This document shows, piece by piece, positions 6,229 through 8,067 of a stretch of DNA of 8,067 bases (position 1 is its first letter; the number at the start of each line of letters is the position of its first letter). The position numbers were made by a program, and so were the translations under genes. The notes beneath the pieces were generated by a model, which ran no database searches, was not told the origin of the DNA, and was given only the letters and a program-made list of their open reading frames with translations. Source of the DNA: Flavobacteriales bacterium (lineage in GTDB: Bacteria > Bacteroidota > Bacteroidia > Flavobacteriales_D > Sanyastnellaceae); contig WTJL01000149.1 of the NCBI GenBank assembly GCA_011524845.1, positions 26,213 through 34,279 on the forward strand. The letters are read 5' to 3'.

Positions 6229-8067
6229 TCAGTGCGCTTCGAGCCAAGTTTGGCCGTGCGACACCTCCACATCGAGGGGCACGTCGAGCTTCACCGCCCG
6301 TTCCATGCATCGCACCAACAGGGCCTTGACCTCCTCCAATTCCGAGGTCACAGCGTCGACGACGAGTTCGTCGTGCACCTGCATGATCAGCTTGCTTTGC
6401 ATGCCCTTCATCTCCTTGGCCACGTCGATCATCGCGACCTTGATGATGTCCGCCGCGGAACCTTGAATGGGGGTGTTGACGGCGTTTCGCTCTGCAAATG
6501 CACGGACCACGGCGTTGTTGCTGAGGATGTCTGGCAAGGGCCGACGGCGACCCAGCAGGGTGGTGGCATGGCCTGCCTCCCGTGCACGGGCGACACAGTC
6601 TTTGGTGAAGTCGTCGAGTCCAGAGAATTGCGCGTGGTACGCTTCGATGATGCCCTTGGCCTCCTTTCTGGAGATGCCCAGATTTTCAGCCAACCCGAAG
6701 GCGCCCTGCCCGTAGAGGATGCCAAAATTCACCGCTTTGGCTTGGCTGCGTTGCTCACGAGTGACCTCGTCAAGCCCGACCCCAAACACCTTGGCGGCGG
6801 TGGCGGCGTGGATGTCTTCGCCCTTTTGGAACGCTTCGATGAGTCCTTGTTCGCCGCTCATCGCCGCCGCAATGCGCAATTCCACTTGGCTGTAGTCGGC
6901 CGCCACCAGGACGTGGTCCGCACTTCGTGGCACAAACGCCTTTCGAATTTCACGTCCTTGGGCAGTCCGGATGGGAATGTTCTGGAGGTTGGGGTCTTTG
7001 CTGCTGAGTCGTCCCGTGGCGGCGACGACCTGCATGTAGGTCGTGTGCACGCGCCCCGTTTCCGGGTGCAACAAGGAGGGAAGCGGTTCCACGTATGTGG
7101 AGCGGAGCTTTTTCAGCTTCCGGTACTCCAAGACCTCCCCCACGATGGGGTGGGCGTCTTTCAGTTTGCTGAGGACGGCTTCGCTGGTGGGGTATTGACC
7201 GGTTTTGGTCTTCTTGACTTTGGCAGGGATGGCCAAATGCTCAAACAGCACATCCCCCAGTTGCTTGGGTGAATCCACATTGAAGGGCGCGCCGGCGTGG
7301 CCTTGGATGGACTGTTGGAGTTCGTCCAATTGGGAGGCCAAGGCGTCGCTGAACTGGGACAAGTGGGCCGTATCGAGTGCGACCCCTTCGAGTTCCATGT
7401 TCAAGAGCACCGACAAGAGCGGCATTTCAACGTCGCGGTACAGCGTCATCAGTCCCTCTTCTTCAAGCTTGGGCAGCAAGACCTCCGCCAGTTGGAGGGT
7501 GATGTCCGCGTCTTCGCATGCGTAGTTGACCACCTCTGCAGGTGGGATGTCCGCCATCGACTTTTGGTTCTTCCCCTTCTTGCCCAACAAGTCCGTGATG
7601 GGGATGCACTGGTACCCGAGGAACGCTTGGGCGAGGGCGTCCATGCCGTGTGGCTGGTCCGGTTCGAGGAGGTAGTGCGCCACCATGGTGTCCTCGAGGT
7701 TGGCCAAGGTCAAATCCACGCCGTGACGCGCCATGACTTTGCCGTCGAACTTCAAGTTTTGGCCCACTACGGTGAGGGCTGGATTTTCCAGCAGCGGCTT
7801 GACGATGGCTTGGATGTCGGACCAAGTGGAGGGATTCACAGGGACGTAGCTTCCCGTTCCGGCTTTCGCACTGAACGACATGCCGACAAGCTGAGCCTCC
7901 ATGGCGTTCAGGCCAGACGTTTCCGTGTCAAAGGCAAAGCGCCCGGCGGCCGTGAGGTCGGCCACGAGCGCGGCCAAGCTTTCTGCGCCTTCCACCAAGG
8001 TGTAGGTCACTTCGGCGTCGTTCAACGACCCAAGCGTGGAAACGGAGGGCGCCACGTCCATGGCGGC
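6229..8067 (-). CDS. polA: DNA polymerase I, 3'-5' exonuclease and polymerase domains (N-terminus outside window)
   Basis: The visible C-terminal 612 residues are a Klenow-like fragment of DNA polymerase I, which fills gaps in repair and Okazaki-fragment maturation. The frame is open to the right edge, and full-length relatives have about 920-950 residues, so the 5' nuclease domain lies beyond it. Numbering from the Met at 8059-8061, the proofreading domain has all its motifs: D45-T-E47 (Exo I), N102-L-K-F-D106 (Exo II) and Y180-A-C-E-D184 (Exo III). The polymerase has motif A D389-Y-S-Q-V-E-L-R, motif B R438-x3-K442-x3-F446-x3-Y450-G, the G504-R-R-R-P-L-P-D-I block and motif C H563-D564-E565. 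Phe at 446 is the ordinary dideoxy-discriminating residue. The protein ends at T-W-L-E-A-H. All catalytic residues are present, so both polymerase and proofreading activities should be intact. Identification is secure. Confidence 0.97.
   Translation of the reverse strand, partial: AAMDVAPSVSTLGSLNDAEVTYTLVEGAESLAALVADLTAAGRFAFDTETSGLNAMEAQLVGMSFSAKAGTGSYVPVNPSTWSDIQAIVKPLLENPALTVVGQNLKFDGKVMARHGVDLTLANLEDTMVAHYLLEPDQPHGMDALAQAFLGYQCIPITDLLGKKGKNQKSMADIPPAEVVNYACEDADITLQLAEVLLPKLEEEGLMTLYRDVEMPLLSVLLNMELEGVALDTAHLSQFSDALASQLDELQQSIQGHAGAPFNVDSPKQLGDVLFEHLAIPAKVKKTKTGQYPTSEAVLSKLKDAHPIVGEVLEYRKLKKLRSTYVEPLPSLLHPETGRVHTTYMQVVAATGRLSSKDPNLQNIPIRTAQGREIRKAFVPRSADHVLVAADYSQVELRIAAAMSGEQGLIEAFQKGEDIHAATAAKVFGVGLDEVTREQRSQAKAVNFGILYGQGAFGLAENLGISRKEAKGIIEAYHAQFSGLDDFTKDCVARAREAGHATTLLGRRRPLPDILSNNAVVRAFAERNAVNTPIQGSAADIIKVAMIDVAKEMKGMQSKLIMQVHDELVVDAVTSELEEVKALLVRCMERAVKLDVPLDVEVSHGQTWLEAH

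Noticed and set aside
6126..6272. N-terminal extension of the lipoprotein by 49 codons
   Set aside because: The extension overlaps the polA 3' end and puts the signal peptide in mid-protein. The Met at 6123-6125 gives a standard lipobox signal.
6037..7272. Open frame on the + strand (411 codons) opposite polA
   Set aside because: It is antisense to polymerase motifs A, B and C. The translation is rich in His, Val and Gly, as expected of a shadow frame.
1..8067. tRNA, rRNA, CRISPR array, insertion sequence or riboswitch
   Set aside because: No array of regular repeats, no terminal inverted repeats or transposase, and no cloverleaf or rRNA-like sequence was seen. Almost all of the window is accounted for by conserved coding sequence.

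Overview
The window looks like chromosome of a high-GC member of the Bacteroidota, probably a Flavobacteriales-like gliding bacterium. Three things point there: a gldH gliding-motility lipoprotein gene, a secreted protease ending in a type IX secretion (T9SS) type A sorting domain, and a RicT protein with the Cys-rich N-terminus typical of this phylum. Shine-Dalgarno sequences are not evident before the genes, which also fits. I cannot name a genus.

Layout. The left half is on the + strand. It holds the 3' end of holB (DNA polymerase III delta' subunit, cut by the window edge), then ricT (PSP1 domain, 711-2036), then gldH (2033-2509). ricT and gldH overlap by 4 bp and are probably translationally coupled. 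A strong hairpin spans the gldH stop. After a 90-bp gap comes a 704-residue secreted M43 (pappalysin-family) metalloprotease with PKD, jelly-roll and T9SS sorting domains (2600-4714). A near-perfect bidirectional terminator at 4753-4780 separates this rightward block from the leftward block.

The right half is on the - strand. Reading leftward from the right edge, it holds polA (DNA polymerase I; only the 3'-5' exonuclease and polymerase domains are inside the window), a 103-bp gap, an uncharacterised lipoprotein (5241-6125), and an uncharacterised small secreted protein (4807-5244). The last two overlap by 4 bp (ATGA) and form a two-gene unit of unknown function.

Function. Housekeeping replication and RNA-metabolism genes (holB, ricT, polA) are interleaved with envelope and secretion genes (gldH, the T9SS-exported protease, the lipoprotein/secreted-protein pair). 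No gap exceeds about 105 bp. I see no RNA gene, mobile element, CRISPR array or sign of recent transfer. The window looks like ordinary core chromosome. The least understood part is the two-gene envelope unit at 4807-6125; the best mechanistic leads are the apparent cysteine switch of the protease and the basic tail of RicT.
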